Shown piece after piece: positions 29,101 through 35,195 of a stretch of 64,000 bases of DNA. The position numbers and the translations under genes are program-made. The stretch comes from Flavobacteriales bacterium UBA5081 (GTDB lineage Bacteria; Bacteroidota; Bacteroidia; Flavobacteriales_E; Vicingaceae). The notes under the pieces were generated by a model, which saw only the letters and a list, made by a program, of their open reading frames with translations, did not search any database and was not told where the DNA came from. The stretch lies in NCBI GenBank assembly GCA_002415785.1, contig DIAJ01000003.1, positions 136,097-200,096 on the forward strand. Direction: 5' to 3'. The stretch's first letter is position 1. Each line of letters opens with the position of its first letter.

Positions 29101-29480
29101 TTTGTTGGAACTAAAGGATTACCACAAGAGGTATTCGCATTTCCAAAATCAGACTCAAAGATTATGGTAACCGGATTTGAAAAAAAATCGCCCGGAAGAT
29201 TATTAAACTCTCGATAATTTGTGGCAATTGAACCGGATCCTGTATTATCAAAAATTTTCTGAGGAGAGTTTGCTCCAATCCTATATGAAATTTTTTCGCC
29301 AGTAGAGTATTCTCGACATACATTTGACCCACCCGGATCATCTTTCCAGTCTACTCTCATTGTACCTGCGACATAGTTAATATTCACTTGAAGATCAGTA
29401 GAGCTCATTTGAGCATTAAGCTGAGTAGCCGAAAGCAATAGAACAGCTAACAAACAGCCCATTAGACGGGTAGGCTTCAT
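20193..29480 (-). CDS. Giant LamG/Fn3 surface protein with T9SS type A sorting domain
   Basis: 3095 residues. Signal peptide ends about residue 24 (..ATQLNAQ). Several Fn3-like modules follow (about 140-530), then a LamG/concanavalin-like domain (about 570-725, FDGxS..., QLDEVRFYNRAIS) and carboxypeptidase-regulatory-like repeats (about 760-930). A long unique region (about 1000-1650) ends in a Thr-rich run (about 1590-1605) and RGGQTACPYQGE. Two more LamG domains lie at about 1970-2150 and 2180-2360. After an Ig-like segment comes a module shared with the adjacent cadherin protein (about 2580-2690). The final ~80 residues are a type A sorting domain (YSYPNPFTDYLRVVV ... LSAGVYQLRF). It is likely exported by T9SS and anchored at the surface; the ligand is unknown. 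Confidence 0.9.
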   Translation of the reverse strand: MKPTRLMGCLLAVLLLSATQLNAQMSSTDLQVNINYVAGTMRVDWKDDPGGSNVCREYSTGEKISYRIGANSPQKIFDNTGSGSIATNYREFNNLPGDFFSNPVTIIFESDFGNANTSCGNPLVPTNIQKQIATRIDDPQSPQAGFDVSCDEVPLSWLAPSIVAGASNLRFEVERREANTSGSYTNIYNNTGTSYNDAAAPAGKEQEYRIRTVMHYSATRIAKSPGVIVNGRKIGIAGTPTGLFLDQADCGGAIDVTWNWSNSNNPSNFEVLRATNNAFSANTQTYTISGADRSIRDNNTNVGTEYFYKVRATGACPNRTTPIYSSYTSSESKVGLGAPVATATSSIVIDTTDREVTLTWVDNSKMEEGFKIVRQSATGQVEFDVGENVTTYTDNSADICQNLTYQVKVYNSCRTNGVMSTNSQAAYIPADIANVFNQSQNKVESSDGEFGDRIELKWKTPTRQVDDWYVYRINPLTSDTVFVASVEGKSRFYSDNTANANTLYEYMIQGVSDCAGNTLNSNITKDIGFRLAFGTVNGQVTYDGGTAVKGVKVTAEAASGASGFSGDFNGTSAYANAGNPTAFQSDSMTIVAFIRPQNLTGKKVIASKKSSTSGWELFLDGSTLKLTSGNKTISASSPFIIAGNWASVAGSVSGDTMKLYVNGALLKAEVSNQTALNSTSNLMIGKSGTGDYFKGQLDEVRFYNRAISDLELLQSYDVYVNPSMNSLRGYWRFDEGFGGRAYDYSKTLLTPNKNHADLVGVTFNGSKPSSNQLTAGAYTDERGSYFIPFVPYLGNGDNFILTPSFGTHTFSPATTTLYIGGSTPNFSNVDFTDNSSFNVTGSVKFENSTCFVEDVFIKVDGEVVIQNGEPVRTDEDGLFSLQVPIGPHVLTAEKQGHTFAVGRFPSSGNYNFQQNEALASFIDNTLMKVVGRVAGGGVQEALPPGLGRGTNNIGRATIRFVSQQGGGCFDTTVTTDVNTGEYEIYLPPIKYQVPNFYVTSNNAIGFTNNSILDLSMAPMLQTETDTLFRDSLGVKKIDRIDTIAFNKLLDFIYYETPRLNVVDADFQTVYGSDSLNIEVNDSSMTIPTAALGMKYPIFEENTNYEWNIQAFEIYENRDNASNPILDSVPLSEGKFVINNQLSNSPAAEFEIQPMDEFNGTQLYRFTAGQANTAADQLTPDYSFTKTFELTLITPNSTVSWRPNLGDGTPSPLFRGVVFGGRALGNSFATAGPQVVTMILRDPPGSNSFSSWEEETQHTTVSTFENAGGVGVELQKNFKLGTKFSIGLGYTTETEISNSLLSTTTIESNITGTNEYVETMTNSVAINTSADPEFVGPDADLFFGRSLNMDFGLSQIITLIDLAKCGDGNNECFGDTLTYNGKSFKVGSTKAMFTIPGGYGTEFVFTQAGIEQSVIPRLANLRNQLLASNSLYSSKLPVSSPNYGKSNDDPVFGSNATPDQYNGNKDDADGVSYTFSGYATKDTTVLNSAGIPQTVRITTGIDSVWWYNQQIRLWEDAIRKNEREKVLANSSNIDRNISYQAGAGVSYTTSTTRDTTDVFQISLNLAEELALKIGVDIGGSGIEVEQKLKLNYSHTSTTTTTTSTTSTFSYSIDDSDAGDDFTVDVFKSKDGYGPIFKTRGGQTACPYQGETKTKYYRPGSIIDKATIQLEQPRISASPRTVYNVPADAAAVINLSLINDGLEDQIYDLKVLENTNPNGAIIKIDGITPNRSFAVPAQTSISKQIQIEKGPNHIHYDSLAFVFHSQCQYSFGTGNTEDIADTVYVSVQFLPSCTDIEITNPGDQFVLNNDFKDTLPMLLTGYDINYGGLEKIGLQYKPSAQSSWITLSEEWFKDTTDINVRYPNHPSPLVIPTNQSYINYNFDMAQLIDQSYQMRAFTTCEIPGNPDKTQYSNVIGGVADRVNPHPFGTPTPADGVLDPNDDISIQFNEPIEAGALTIDNFQLTGVVNGQELRHDKTVAFDGASTYLEIANGFDFASESFTVEFWAKRNQLGSNQVVISQGNSSNNFFSIGFNAANKVEVNVGNQTYESNFTVLDDSTWHHYSVTYDKPGLNLDIVDRSSSTSQSSTINNFFSSYTGGGKTYIGKSALTGGDYFSGSAHQLRIWNRALSASVISSRLNLNLTGREPGLVGYWPMEEGRGDLAEDVARARHAEFHAQWELSPKSSSAYFDGIDDFALLDSAGTLAATFEMDLTIEFWFKTTGGSPMTFISNGSGRFEANDINRNGWSIELAADNTIHVKNDSVDFEAVSVDFADNQWHHFALVLNRLANTTAYIDGQQQNSISSENFYGFGAPRLALGARYYTNGINEFYDRHYSGYLDEVRIWNSARLRENIELEMFNRMRDNEFGLMVYYPFERYKVELGVANLTPSYKDASASLLDIAPQGGASISSTESPAIALPRPVKNINFSWSVNNDKIVINTNEPNENIENVTLNISVKGVKDLRGNKMQSPKTWIAYINKNQVVWQDVQKNLSKEFNDTLTFSSKVVNNGGEVKTFSISNIPAWLTVSPSSGTIAPLSTETIRFSVKPSVNIGDYSEDIMLSTDFGFNEKLLVKLKVRKTPPNFSFDPSQFAKSMSVIGQLRINGTISVNEEDLLLAYINDSLRGVANLQYVATYDRYMAFLDVYSNHADSIHFKVWNATKGELHDRVTPSLFFVDNNLIGTPTSPQMFDAEDRLSMPITLRKGWNWVSFPLYNKEMKNLHTFLEGLSFEDGDVIKTRGNNAEATYGGSAYGWVGGLNNEGIINEKSYLIHISNSDTIEYSGFVIDPDTVVINVNQGWNRIGFISTGNLPTATALANFNASEGDLIKGQQSFAYYDQNLGWIGSLQALQPLKGYLLKSSTSTGFTYPRQGLLRVKNQVYQKSLADILPEKFNLNPHDFEASSNMIIEINTCEELLADSNWVLTAFKEDELRGYSDDWIKSAEERNGAYYLTVFGETNEQYSMSLYNLETEEELAVEGNVTFEPSSTQGTPTNPIKMELIVKQNCDQYTDKLSAPVEVLTYSYPNPFTDYLRVVVPDEMAEDCRIEVIDQNGRKLISRSTMGRRQLELTEADLSELSAGVYQLRFIDEQEIITEKIVKIK

Positions 29481-29537
29481 ATTTTTACGGTAAGGATGTT
29501 TTCTAAAAGTTAATTACCTTTAAATTTTGTTAATGCG

Positions 29538-29545
29538 CAAACATA
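29538..29545 (-). promoter_or_regulatory. Putative -7 element for the giant surface-protein operon
   Basis: TATGTTTG on the minus strand, an exact TAnnTTTG match, lies ~58 bases upstream of the ATG at 29480. No convincing TTTG -33 element is visible at the usual spacing. Confidence 0.38.
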
Positions 29546-29679
29546 ATAATATTTTGTTAAAAACTATCATTCGTAGAAAAAAAACAGTTGTTTATCAATA
29601 AAAAACAGCAATGCAGCTAACAAAAAAAATATTGTTTGTTTATTTGCAAAAAATATCAAATAAGAGTCCTACCACGATT

Positions 29680-29910
29680 ATGACTAAAGAAGAATTCATT
29701 CATTTTATAGCAAAAGAACTGGAAATTGAAGAAAAGAGCATTGACCTCAAAAGCAATTTTCGCAATTTAAAAAACTGGAACTCCCTAAATGCTTTATTAT
29801 TCATCTCTCATTTAAATGAAGAAAAAAACATTTTAATTTCCTCTTCAGATTTAGCTCAAAGCGATACCTTAGATGACTTACATTTGCTAATTCAACAAAA
29901 GACAACTTAA
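29680..29910 (+). CDS. Acyl carrier protein
   Basis: 76 residues from the ATG at 29680; an upstream in-frame ATG at 29611 would add a basic stretch unlike an ACP. Four-helix ACP pattern: EEFIHFIAKELEIEE, then NWNSLNALLFISHLNEE. Ser35 in NSL is the expected 4'-phosphopantetheine site; the usual motif is DSL, and Asn replaces Asp here. The stop overlaps the start of the KAS III gene by one base (TAATG), so the two are translationally coupled. It is the first gene of the 23-kb cluster, probably carrying a short acyl chain for a dedicated product and not bulk fatty acid synthesis. Confidence 0.85.
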   Translation: MTKEEFIHFIAKELEIEEKSIDLKSNFRNLKNWNSLNALLFISHLNEEKNILISSSDLAQSDTLDDLHLLIQQKTT

Positions 29911-30905
29911 TGGCAATTTTAAATAGTAATGGAATTAGTATAAAAGGGATTGCTTGTATATTGCCAAAAAACAAAGAAGACAACCTTAATATCGACTTTA
30001 TTGATAAAAATAATCTTAAACGAATTATAGAACACACTGGAATTAAATACCGGTATACAATAAAAAATAAACAATCACCTATAAAAGAAGGATTTTACCA
30101 AGCGGTTAAAAAATTACTCTCTAACACTAGGTGGGAAGAAAATTCGATTGACATACTTATCACTATTACTCAAAGCAGTGGCAATCAAATACCCGCAATA
30201 TCCTGTCAGCTACAAAATGAATTTAATTTTTCTAATCGGGTACTAGCCTACGACATCAATTTAGGTTGCTCGGGGTTTGTTTATGGTTTAAACAGCATTA
30301 GTCAACTATTAAAATCTATTGACAAGCCTAGTTGTAGAGCAATTTTATGTTGTGGGGATTACTCCTCGCAGTTAATCCATAAAGAAGATCCATCTGTTCG
30401 TCCAATATTTTCAGATGCAGTGTCAGCAACTGCCATTGAATTTAATAGAAATGACTCAAGCAATTGCTCATTTAATTTGGAAACTTTTGGTGAGGGAAAG
30501 AGTGCAATTTATACCGACAATGATGGCTACATGAGATTAAATGGCATTGATGTATTTAATTATTCTATGCAATATGTGCCTAACAACATTAAGCAGCTCC
30601 TACAAAGCAACTCACTCAAAGCAAACAACATTAAACAATACTTTTTTCATCAAGCCAATAAAATCATTAATGATTCATTACAAAAAAAACTAAAATTAAA
30701 TGATGAACAAGTCCAAAATAGCATTCAGCTTTATGGAAATACATCAACAGCTAGCATACCAATAACTATAGCGAAAGCGGTTCTAGATGATACTTTAGCC
30801 GAAGGTTGGACTGTTTTATCTGGTTTTGGCGTTGGTTTCTCTGTTGCTTCTGCATTAATTAAAATGGAAACGTTAGCCTCATCAATAACTTTCTTTGATT
30901 TATAG
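29910..30905 (+). CDS. 3-oxoacyl-ACP synthase III-like (KAS III/FabH family)
   Basis: A 331-residue thiolase-fold condensing enzyme. The Cys-His-Asn triad is intact: Cys120 in NLGCSGFVYGL, His247 in FFHQANKI and Asn277 in LYGNTSTASIP. The C-terminal GFGVGFSVASALIKM matches the family's glycine-rich end. It would condense a CoA-bound starter with malonyl-ACP, or transfer an acyl group, using the ACP encoded just upstream. KAS III/ACP pairs in surface-glycan clusters of Bacteroidota are generally thought to supply acyl groups for amino-sugar decoration. The product here is inferred, not shown. Confidence 0.88.
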   Translation: MAILNSNGISIKGIACILPKNKEDNLNIDFIDKNNLKRIIEHTGIKYRYTIKNKQSPIKEGFYQAVKKLLSNTRWEENSIDILITITQSSGNQIPAISCQLQNEFNFSNRVLAYDINLGCSGFVYGLNSISQLLKSIDKPSCRAILCCGDYSSQLIHKEDPSVRPIFSDAVSATAIEFNRNDSSNCSFNLETFGEGKSAIYTDNDGYMRLNGIDVFNYSMQYVPNNIKQLLQSNSLKANNIKQYFFHQANKIINDSLQKKLKLNDEQVQNSIQLYGNTSTASIPITIAKAVLDDTLAEGWTVLSGFGVGFSVASALIKMETLASSITFFDL

Positions 30906-30908
30906 TAT

Positions 30909-31820
30909 ATGACTGACATAGATATTGTAATTCCATTATTCAACGCAGAGGCTTCGCTAGCACAGCTAATACATCGACTTAATGAATGGTGCGAAACTTC
31001 CATGCTAAAAGTAAAGGTCATATTTGTTGAAGATGGAACTACAACTAACTGCAAGTCAACAATTCGGTCAAGCGATAAAAAATTCAAATACAAGTACATT
31101 AAACTCTCTAAAAACTATGGGCAACACACCGCCACAGCTATTGGCTTTAGTTTTTGCAATGCTTCATTAATTGCTACAATTGATGAAGACTTACAACATG
31201 ACCCTTTCGACATAAGCCAATTAATCGAACAGTTAAACAAAAAAAGCGCAGATTTAGTTTATGGAACTTATAAAGAGAAAAATCATCAAATTTCAAAAAA
31301 CATCGGAAGTAAGCTATTAAAATTAATTTTTAACCTTGAAGGAGTAAACTACAACTCCGTTACATCATTTCGCTTAATGAAAAAAGAGGTAACTCAATCT
31401 TTTTCAAGTCAACTTAAACCTATTGTTTTCATAGATGATCATTTAGTTAAGAATGCTCACATTATTTCTTCATGCAAAACAACTCACCACAAAAGAGAAT
31501 ACGGAAAGTCCGGTTATTCATTGATTAGCTCAATTCGTTTTGCTGTAAAAATTATACTTTATCATTCTTCCTTCCCATTAAAATTTATAACTCGCATAGG
31601 CCTACTTACATCCATAATTTGCTTTATTATAGGCTGTTTTTATATTTATCAAAAATTGAGGTATGATATACAAATGGGGTACTCATCAATTATTGTTTCA
31701 ATCTTTTTTTCAACCGGACTAATATTAATGTCTTTAGGAATAATTGGCGAGTACATTCGAAGAATTTGGATTTCTCAACAAAATCTGGATCAAATTTTAA
31801 TTAGCGAAATAGATGAATAG
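30909..31820 (+). CDS. Family 2 glycosyltransferase with two C-terminal membrane helices
   Basis: 303 residues. The GT-A domain begins DIVIPLFNAEASLAQL, has LSKNYGQHTATAIGF and the acidic metal motif IDEDLQHDP (about 95-103), followed by KLLKLIFNLEGVNYNSVTSFRLM. Two hydrophobic helices (about 228-250 and 262-285) precede GEYIRRIWI near the end. This is the DPM1/GtrB-like architecture, which transfers a sugar from NDP-sugar to a polyprenyl phosphate carrier at the inner membrane. It starts 4 bases after the KAS III gene and overlaps the acetyltransferase gene by 8 bases. Confidence 0.88.
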   Translation: MTDIDIVIPLFNAEASLAQLIHRLNEWCETSMLKVKVIFVEDGTTTNCKSTIRSSDKKFKYKYIKLSKNYGQHTATAIGFSFCNASLIATIDEDLQHDPFDISQLIEQLNKKSADLVYGTYKEKNHQISKNIGSKLLKLIFNLEGVNYNSVTSFRLMKKEVTQSFSSQLKPIVFIDDHLVKNAHIISSCKTTHHKREYGKSGYSLISSIRFAVKIILYHSSFPLKFITRIGLLTSIICFIIGCFYIYQKLRYDIQMGYSSIIVSIFFSTGLILMSLGIIGEYIRRIWISQQNLDQILISEIDE

Positions 31821-32337
31821 CAACTACGGCATTCAACTAATTCCATTAGACATGGAGTCCGCTATGCTTGTCAGAAATTGGAGAAACAAAGAAGAAGTAA
31901 AGTCTTATATGGACTTTAAAGGCAATATCACCGAAGAAATGCAAAAAAAGTGGTTTAAAGAAATAAATGAAAAAGGCGACTACTACTTCATTATAGAAAA
32001 AGATAAAACCAAAATAGGGTTAATTCACTTAAATCGATTTAACGTTAATAAAACTACAGCTTATGCAGGCTTATTTATTGGAGAAAGCAAATTTTTAGGA
32101 ACGGGAGTTACACTGGCTGCTTCAATACTACTTTTAGATTTTGCGTTTAATGATTTAAAACTAGAGAAAGTATTTGCGAAAGTCCATCCTAATAACAAGT
32201 CAGCTATTCAGTATAACGAGAGTTTAGGTTTTCAAAGGTTTTCAATTGAAAATAAATTCTTTTTGAAACTATCATTAAAAAAGAAGGTTTACCAAAAAAA
32301 AAGAAAAATACTATCTCAATTTCTACCTACTCAATAA
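31813..32337 (+). CDS. GNAT-family N-acetyltransferase, PseH-like
   Basis: A 174-residue single GNAT domain: LVRNWRNKEEVKSYM near the start, FIIEKDKTKIGLIHL (strand 4), then GLFIGESKFLGTGVTLAASI with the acetyl-CoA loop, and HPNNKSAIQYNESLGF near the C-terminus. The RNWRN motif and length resemble PseH/WecD-type enzymes that N-acylate 4-amino-4,6-dideoxy sugars. With the DegT aminotransferase 0.9 kb downstream this makes a plausible amino-sugar acylation pair, perhaps using the ACP/KAS III product. Acceptor specificity is inferred. Confidence 0.82.
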   Translation: MNSNYGIQLIPLDMESAMLVRNWRNKEEVKSYMDFKGNITEEMQKKWFKEINEKGDYYFIIEKDKTKIGLIHLNRFNVNKTTAYAGLFIGESKFLGTGVTLAASILLLDFAFNDLKLEKVFAKVHPNNKSAIQYNESLGFQRFSIENKFFLKLSLKKKVYQKKRKILSQFLPTQ

Positions 32338-33231
32338 ACGCCATCTTAACTCATCCACCTTTAACTTCGTTTTTTCTAGAAAGCTCTTTTTTTCTAATTC
32401 TAAATAATCAATAGTAAACAAACTTGGGTTTAAGAGCCACTTTAATGCCCTTTTGTAAATGGGTAATGATGAATATGGGAATTTTGCTAATTGGTAGTTT
32501 CCTGCTAGTGCCGGCTTTATTTTTTTAAAAAACTCAGTACGATTATGTTTGTAATACTCACTCTTATCAAAACCCAAAACATTCATTCCTAAATGAAAAG
32601 TCAAATGTTTATCAGTAAGGTAAGTAGGTTTTTGAGCAAATGAAGCAATATTGTGCAACAATGTAACGCCCAAAAAAGGCACACCGATGCAGACATCTCC
32701 TAACACAAATTGATTTAGCAGTTCTTTTTTAATAACAAAACAATCAAAGCCCGGATGTGACTTACCTTGGTCTGCATAAATTTGACTTATACTTTCACTT
32801 TGAAGATATTCCTTACTTACTCTTCGACGGTTTACACAAATGGCATCATAACCTTCTTCAATCAACTCTACCACATGGTTATAAAAATAAGGCATCAGAC
32901 CAATGTCCACATTTGAGTAAATCAAATAATCTAAGTCGTCAATCTCCTTAGTTTTATCTAAAACATCTTTAATCAAGGGCAGTTTTCGACTAATTGACAA
33001 ACTGCTATTTACATCACTAACTGCCCGATTTAAATTAGTAAGTTGATTGAAGAAGGTCGGGCTTATTCCCTCATCTTCCTGAAAAGAGGTTTCACAGTTT
33101 ATCAACTCAACGTCCTTCTTATTAAAACACTCAACTGCTTTCTGAATACTTATAAAAGTGAACTTTTGTGCAAAGTACAGCTCATTATTTTTATCTACTT
33201 TTACGGGGTTCAGAATATGTGCTATTTTCAC
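32323..33231 (-). CDS. Unassigned GT-A-like protein, antisense within the glycan operon
   Basis: About 302 residues from a GTG at 33231. No ATG exists; a TTG at 33243 would overlap the divergent gene. It opens VKIAHILNPV. It has a YSNVDIGLMPYFY segment (about 109-121) in the place of a DxD motif, RRRVSKEYL, HPGFDCFVIKK and TFHLGMNVLG. This looks like a GT-A nucleotide-sugar fold, but no family is recognised with confidence. It is transcribed against its neighbours. The stop overlaps the acetyltransferase gene by 15 bases, and its start lies 2 bases from the ATG of the divergent aminotransferase, so any promoter must lie inside that gene. Confidence 0.7.
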   Translation of the reverse strand: MKIAHILNPVKVDKNNELYFAQKFTFISIQKAVECFNKKDVELINCETSFQEDEGISPTFFNQLTNLNRAVSDVNSSLSISRKLPLIKDVLDKTKEIDDLDYLIYSNVDIGLMPYFYNHVVELIEEGYDAICVNRRRVSKEYLQSESISQIYADQGKSHPGFDCFVIKKELLNQFVLGDVCIGVPFLGVTLLHNIASFAQKPTYLTDKHLTFHLGMNVLGFDKSEYYKHNRTEFFKKIKPALAGNYQLAKFPYSSLPIYKRALKWLLNPSLFTIDYLELEKKSFLEKTKLKVDELRWRLLSR

Positions 33232-33233
33232 CA

Positions 33234-34373
33234 ATGAAACCAATTAAATTTAATTCAAATAGTAAAAGTAAATCTTATCACGCACATATAGAATACCTTT
33301 TAGAAGATTACGAGCGTTTTCGAGAAAAGTATTTTTCAAAGAAATGCATTAATCATTTACAGTCTCATTACAACGACTCCGAACTACTCTTAACGCATTC
33401 AGCTACAGCGGCTTTAGAAATAATTGCTCATTTACTCAATTTCGAAAAAGGCGATGAAATAATACTCCCTTCATTTACTTTTGTTTCTACCGCAAATGCT
33501 TTTGTTAGAATGGGAGCTAAACCGATTTTTGTAGATATTGAAGCACCTTACTTCAACTTAAACCTAAAGTCACTAAAAAAAGCAATTAATTCCAAAACCA
33601 AAGCCATAATTGCGGTTCATTATGCCGGACACACAACAAACCTCGACTACATAAGTAATTTATGTAAAGAAAAGGACATTTTTTTAATTGAAGATGCAGC
33701 TATGAGCTATGGGTGTTCATTTAAACAACTGCCACTTGGCAGTTTTGGTGACTTTGCTGCGATAAGTTTTGATATTACAAAGCAAATCTCTGCGATTCAA
33801 GGTGGTCTTTTACTTGTAAACAATAAAAAATTCTCAAAAAAAGCACACGCCATTTATCATAACGGCACCAACCGAGCAGACTTTGAACAAGGCAGTCAAC
33901 CCTATTACGAATGGACAAGTTTAGGTTCAAAATACCAAATGAATGAACTTAATGCCGCATACCTATACGATCAATTACAAGATGAGGAAGTCCAATTAAA
34001 TCGTCGCATTCAAATTAGCAAATGGTACCAAGATGCTCTTTTAGAAGCTGAACTAGATAAAAAAATTACATTATTACCTGATGAGGCCATTGATCATAAT
34101 GTAAACACATATTACATTATTACTAAATCTGCAAAAGATAGAAAAGGGCTACAAAATCATCTATGTCAGAATAATGTTGAGGCTTTTTTCCACTACATTC
34201 CATTACACTTATCGCAAATGGGTAAAAAAACAGGAAGCTATATTGGAGGAGAATTGACTGAAGTAATTTCCAAACAAATTTTAAGACTACCATTTCATAC
34301 AAACATCACAGAAAAGGAAGTTTTGCGCATTGTTGACTTAATAAAACACTACTATGATGAAACAGGTAAGTAA
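33234..34373 (+). CDS. DegT/DnrJ/EryC1/StrS sugar aminotransferase (WecE/RffA-like)
   Basis: 379 residues from the ATG at 33234; a longer frame to 33168 adds unrelated residues and is rejected. It is a PLP fold-type I enzyme: LTHSATAALEIIAHLL, LPSFTFVSTANAFV, VHYAGHTTNLD, LIEDAAMSYGCSF and the PLP lysine Lys183 in SFDITKQISAIQGG. The sequence runs close to dTDP-4-amino-4,6-dideoxygalactose transaminases. It would make a 4-amino-4,6-dideoxyhexose for the glycan. The required 4,6-dehydratase is not in this window. It overlaps the ABC permease gene by 20 bases. Confidence 0.9.
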   Translation: MKPIKFNSNSKSKSYHAHIEYLLEDYERFREKYFSKKCINHLQSHYNDSELLLTHSATAALEIIAHLLNFEKGDEIILPSFTFVSTANAFVRMGAKPIFVDIEAPYFNLNLKSLKKAINSKTKAIIAVHYAGHTTNLDYISNLCKEKDIFLIEDAAMSYGCSFKQLPLGSFGDFAAISFDITKQISAIQGGLLLVNNKKFSKKAHAIYHNGTNRADFEQGSQPYYEWTSLGSKYQMNELNAAYLYDQLQDEEVQLNRRIQISKWYQDALLEAELDKKITLLPDEAIDHNVNTYYIITKSAKDRKGLQNHLCQNNVEAFFHYIPLHLSQMGKKTGSYIGGELTEVISKQILRLPFHTNITEKEVLRIVDLIKHYYDETGK

Positions 34374-35190
34374 TTTAAATATTGTTACTTACTCTGCAAA
34401 AGGAGAATCACTCTTTAGTGCATTAAAGACACTATGGTTTTATAAGAACCTAATTTGGGTTTTTGCAAAAAGAGATCTACAGGTAAAATATGCACAAACC
34501 TATCTAGGTTTTACGTGGAGTGTGTTTAAGCCACTATTAGGCCTTTCAATTTACACCTTCTTTTTTGGATTTATACTCAACTGGGAGTCTGAGGGCATCG
34601 CATACCCCATTTATGTTCTCAGCGGACTTATTAGCTGGAACCTATTCACTTATATTGTTGGAAATGGCAGCTCTGCGATACTTGAATCAAATGATCTTAT
34701 TAAAAAAATATACTTTCCAAAAAGCATTTTACCTATTTCGAAAAGTCTTGTTGGTTTAATTGAGAGTGGCATTAGCTTCATCTTACTAATTCCATTATTA
34801 TTCTACTATGAAGTACACATAAGCTGGAAAATTATATTACTACCATTTACCGTTCTTTTTACACTATTATTGGGCCTTTCGGCTACATTTATAATTAGTT
34901 CTTTTTCAATCAAAAAAAGAGATCTTTTGCAAGTCCTACCGTTTATTTTAAATATGGCAATTTGGTTTGCGCCGGTTTTTTTTACTATAGACATACTGCC
35001 GGAAAAGCTTCAGTTTTTGATGAAACTTAACCCAATAGCCAATATGGTTGATGCTTGGAGGTGGACAATGTTCGATTACAAGCACTTTGAAGTTATATGG
35101 CTAATAAACTTTATTTTAGCTATTTTGATTAGTATTGTAAGCTATTATATTTACAACAAACGCGAGCAAAAATTTGCCGACTTTGCTTAA
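34354..35190 (+). CDS. Polysaccharide ABC exporter permease (Wzm/TagG-like)
   Basis: A 278-residue ABC-2 type permease. The cytoplasmic N-terminus has the family motif FAKRDLQVKYAQTYLGFTWSV, followed by six hydrophobic segments (first near 62-82) with LIKKIYFPKSILPIS in the first cytoplasmic loop and NPIANMVDAWRW before the last segments. It pairs with the ATPase gene 5 bases downstream to export a lipid-linked glycan across the inner membrane in ABC-dependent O-antigen/teichoic-acid style. It may start at either of two adjacent ATGs. Confidence 0.92.
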   Translation: MMKQVSNLNIVTYSAKGESLFSALKTLWFYKNLIWVFAKRDLQVKYAQTYLGFTWSVFKPLLGLSIYTFFFGFILNWESEGIAYPIYVLSGLISWNLFTYIVGNGSSAILESNDLIKKIYFPKSILPISKSLVGLIESGISFILLIPLLFYYEVHISWKIILLPFTVLFTLLLGLSATFIISSFSIKKRDLLQVLPFILNMAIWFAPVFFTIDILPEKLQFLMKLNPIANMVDAWRWTMFDYKHFEVIWLINFILAILISIVSYYIYNKREQKFADFA

Positions 35191-35195
35191 ACCCA

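Noticed and set aside
33168..33233. N-terminal extension of the DegT aminotransferase
   Set aside because: The residues (MQSTAHYFYL...) do not resemble the family and overlap the antisense gene. The ATG at 33234 is normal.
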